A stretch of DNA of 64,000 nt, from positions 1 through 64,000 of the forward strand of contig RSEE01000110.1 of NCBI GenBank assembly GCA_003971905.1. Reading direction: 5' to 3'. Origin of the DNA: Moniliella sp. 'wahieum' (taxonomy: Eukaryota; Basidiomycota; Moniliellomycetes; Moniliellales; Moniliellaceae). The notes below the pieces were generated by a model. It did no database searches and was not told the origin of the DNA. It saw only the letters and a list, made by a program, of their open reading frames with translations. Shown here one piece after another: positions 61,495 through 64,000 of this stretch (position 1 is its first letter; each line of letters opens with the position of its first letter). Both the position numbers and the translations under genes were made by a program.

Positions 61495-61961
61495 TTACTT
61501 CAGGACCTTCTTCTTGCGCAGCTGCGACGAATGGCCACACTTGCGCTTCCGGCAGTTGGTCGCACGGGGAGGAAGACGAGCGTAGCACTTGCGGCAGATC
61601 TGCTTTTCAACGTTGGTCTTCGAGGCGAGCACCTTGAGCGAGGGCTCAATGATACCACCGAGAAGGCTAAAGACATATAACGCGAAGTACGTCAGTACAC
61701 TTCAGAAGCAGATCGCTGCGCCCCTTGAGGTTGGGATCAAACATACCTCAGCGACATGTGCAACGTCGAGTCCTTCTGGATGCCGTAGTCGGCAAGGGTG
61801 CGGCCATCGGCGAGCTGCTTGCCAGCGTAGAGCAGGCGCTGCTCGGCGGCGGGGATGCCGTCACGCGCAAAGTTGAGAGCCTTGACCGACTCGACGGTAG
61901 CCTCGGGAGCCACAGCCAGGGTCAGGGTGTTGCCCCGAACAGAGTTGACGAAGATCTGCAT
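61495..61961 (-). CDS. RPL40: Diverged ubiquitin-like domain fused to ribosomal protein eL40
   Basis: Fusion precursor that yields large-subunit protein eL40 after cleavage behind Gly76. Two exons (61961-61747 and 61666-61495) with an 80-nt intron give exactly 128 residues (76+52), the canonical length, and need no frame repair. The eL40 part is normal: [12 protein letters not shown], then [20 protein letters not shown] with the four zinc cysteines and [12 protein letters not shown]. The ubiquitin part is not. By eye 44 of 76 positions match canonical ubiquitin. K27, K48 and K63 remain, but K6, K11, K29 and K33 are lost. The hydrophobic patch L8/I44/V70 reads V/L/S, and the tail reads L71-S72-L73-L74-G-G, with neither R72 nor R74. 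Residue 72 spans the splice junction (AG|C). Confidence 0.92.
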
Positions 61962-63575
61962 CTCGAAAGACCTGGAATGAAAAGGAGAGGACAGCGCGTC
62001 AGTACATCAAGATCCCAACATGCGGCAAGAAGATGTGGCGAGAAGGGAACCCAAGTCACCGCCCTTGGCTGGGACAACCCTGGACCACCGAAGTAGAGGG
62101 TTCAGGACAAGAGTAGCCGCACCCATTCTGGATCCACATAGCCAAAGACGCAATTGCGTCTCATCTGGCCCAGAGCCGACTCAAGTTGGGACTCACCTCA
62201 GATCGCTTGGTGTGGTGGACAGCAAACCGCCAAGTCGGGCTTGCGAGAGCAGACAACGGGCATCCGGCCAAGCGAGCGCACCCCTGCGCTCAGAACAAGG
62301 CACTGCCCCTGTCCCAAATTGGCCTTCACGGCCGCAGCAGGACATCGGTGTGGTGCTCGCTCCCCCATGCGCAGATGTTTTATTGCGCCGGACCAAAAAG
62401 GGCGACCAACCCTAATACCATTTTGAAACGAATCTTTGACGCGCAATGTTTCTATTTGTCAACTCAGCTACTCGTCCGGCCGCGTGCTCTTAGCACGCTT
62501 ACGGAAGCGCGCGAGTATAAAACGCGACGCGAGAATGATGGTTCCCCCGATACGCAACTGATTGCACAGGCAGGAATAACAACAATGATATGCCAAACAG
62601 GTTACATCCTGGGGAGCGATTAAGTCGCGTTTCAAGTTGGACTGTCAGCGTTCAGCGTCAATAGAAACCCTGGTCGCGATGGCTCCATATCACCACTGTT
62701 GCTCTCCAAAAAGTAGACAGGCTCTGTGCGTGTTCTTTGATACGGTTTCCAGATAGTTGAGTGACCAGTAGCAGGTGTGCTTTCGATGCCAACAGGAACC
62801 AAGATAACTTCGCCGGCAAAAGACACGACAGGTCCATCGGATGGAGCATTAAAACCAGAGGATCCTGATCTCCTGTGACGATTCTCCGCTGGTTCCTTAT
62901 TAAGCGGGGTTGGCGCTATCAACTATCTGAAGAGGAGTAAGCGTTACCTGAACTGTAACCCCAGCTTTTGCAGTGAAGTGTAACCGATGTTAGCCGTAAA
63001 TTCGTAAACGTGTAAAAGAATGAAGGAGGCAAGGGAGAGGTAAAAGGGTGGGTAAAGTAGTGCTGACCACTGAGAGTAGGAGAGAGGTTGGTGGCAGTGT
63101 TGGTAAGCAACAGCTAACCACACACAGCGAGCAAGCCTTAGCTGTCAAGCTGGTCGATCGATCAGGCCGCCTTAGGATAGGTATATGCATGCAGGATGTA
63201 GGGGCTTAGCGCTTATTCCAGAGAGGTAAAGACAGCAGTACGCAGCACATTGTTTGCTTTCAACAGCGCCACACAAAGTCGGACACAGCAAAATGAGAAG
63301 CGGATGAAGGGGTCAGCCAGACTGGGCGTAACAGAAGTTAGGAAGGTGCGGGCGGTTAAACCCGGAGCGATAGCTCCTGGCCATTCGCGGAAGGTGTCCG
63401 CAGTAATGGATAAATTGTCCAGAGGCAGTGGCACATGTGTTTGGATGGCATGAGACTAATACGACATGAGGAGCCCCGGGTCGTGCGTGATAACCGGATC
63501 GTTCCGAAATAAAAAGGCCAGAGCGATTGCGACCCCCTCAAAGGCCACCGCAGCAGCTCATCCATCACAATACTC
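61962..63575. other. Intergenic with an unassigned minus-strand ORF
   Basis: The eL40 promoter lies at the left. A plus-sense TATAAAA (62516-62522) precedes nothing recognisable. On the minus strand 62922-62632 is open and protein-like (AGEVILVPVGIESTPATGHS, YFLESNSGDMEPSRPGFLL) but has no known motif; it may be an exon of a lost or lineage-specific gene. Nothing else is supported. Confidence 0.35.
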
Positions 63576-64000
63576 TTAATGGGCCCACAGCCACTCGCGT
63601 GCCCGTGTGCCCCAGTCCCAGTGCAACACATAGGGCTGGTTAGCTTCCTTGCCCAGTCCTTGCAAGCCCCATCAGTGTCCTGCAGGATGTATTTTCGTAG
63701 GAAGGTTTCATCCGTGCCTTCTCCTTCTTCGTCACATACGGCTATAGACACTCGGGGTTAGCCACCTTGACGCATGGTCGCTTGTTGAAAAGGAGTACGT
63801 ACATGTTCTTTAAGCCATTGCAGCTCACGACTAAGGGGGTGCATGCAACGGTGGCACTAGTCGATGTGAGAATGCTGGAGGAGGAAAGAAATTGGTTGGA
63901 CAGTGCATGGTGCTCAGCCACTTGGCCCCCTCCGGAGACGGACCCTCAACAGAAAAGTCGGTGCCCAACATGTTGGCTCCGAAGAAGCGTCCACCCTCAC
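63576..64000 (-). CDS. C-terminal part of a second F-box-type paralogue, cut by the window end
   Basis: Minus-strand sequence from the window end down to TAA 63576-63578 aligns by eye with the plus strand at about 59990-60435. Shared blocks are DASSEP-like, LSTMHCPTNF against LSTCALYKQF, LTSTSATVACT, DEEGEG, LRK, QDTDG and HWDWGTRAREWLWAH. It therefore looks like an inverted duplicate of the end of the F-box gene. Its upstream part lies beyond position 64000. Frame changes and probable introns (near 63760-63800) prevent a continuous reading. Confidence 0.5.

Overview
This window is nuclear DNA of a fungus, most likely a basidiomycete. The genes are eukaryotic housekeeping genes split by short GT-AG introns (about 40-130 nt, often GTACGT/GTATGT/GTAAGT donors). 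The protein set is fungal: a Gti1/Pac2 (WOR1-type) regulator, an Ssp1-type CaMKK, SNG1, a ThrE/PRM10 transporter, TOM20 and a Rim1-type mtSSB. Intergenic DNA is GC-rich and full of short palindromes, microsatellites and poly-G runs. I cannot place it to genus from sequence alone.

Layout: 0.4-1.0 kb unknown membrane protein (-); 2.2-3.0 UBC13 (+); 3.7-5.1 nucleolin-like RNA-binding protein (+); 6.2-7.3 DHDPS-family aldolase (+); 7.4-12.2 CaMKK-like kinase (-); 12.3-14.1 M13 metallopeptidase, broken (-); 14.7-16.5 SMARCD/Rsc6-type SWIB protein (+); 16.9-18.4 EF-1 alpha (-); 19.1-20.3 calcineurin B (-); 20.3-24.5 gene-poor stretch with one degenerate tRNA-Ala; 24.5-26.5 Gti1/Pac2 regulator (+); 27.6-29.5 SEN54 (-); 30.0-33.0 Syp1/FCHo muniscin (+); 33.6-37.6 C2-RasGAP (+); 38.5-41.7 SNG1-like membrane protein (-); 42.4-43.0 mitochondrial SSB (-); 44.2-47.2 ThrE-family transporter (-); 47.9-48.8 TOM20 (-); 49.2-50.8 BFR2/AATF (-); 51.1-52.5 RRP4 (+); 52.6-54.7 kinesin-14 (-); 54.7-55.0 small ORF (+); 55.0-56.7 unknown acidic/basic protein with a RAD51AP1-like tail (+); 58.1-60.4 F-box protein (+); 61.5-62.0 ubiquitin-like/eL40 fusion (-); 63.6-64.0 C-terminal part of a second F-box paralogue (-), cut by the window end.

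There is no gene cluster or operon. The genes are an ordinary mix of ribosome biogenesis and translation (nucleolin-like, BFR2, RRP4, EF-1 alpha, eL40), calcium and Ras signalling (CaMKK, calcineurin B, RasGAP), mitochondria (TOM20, mtSSB), tRNA splicing, endocytosis, chromatin and spindle functions.

Two properties dominate interpretation. First, many clearly conserved genes are interrupted by one-base frameshifts, and most of those I could localise lie in short homopolymers, so uncorrected long-read sequencing error is the simplest cause. Coordinates below therefore span several reading frames for many genes. Second, the eL40 gene, which splices cleanly to exactly 76+52 residues, carries a strongly diverged ubiquitin moiety (about 58% identical to canonical ubiquitin by hand alignment) with both tail arginines replaced. 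This is the observation I would check first.
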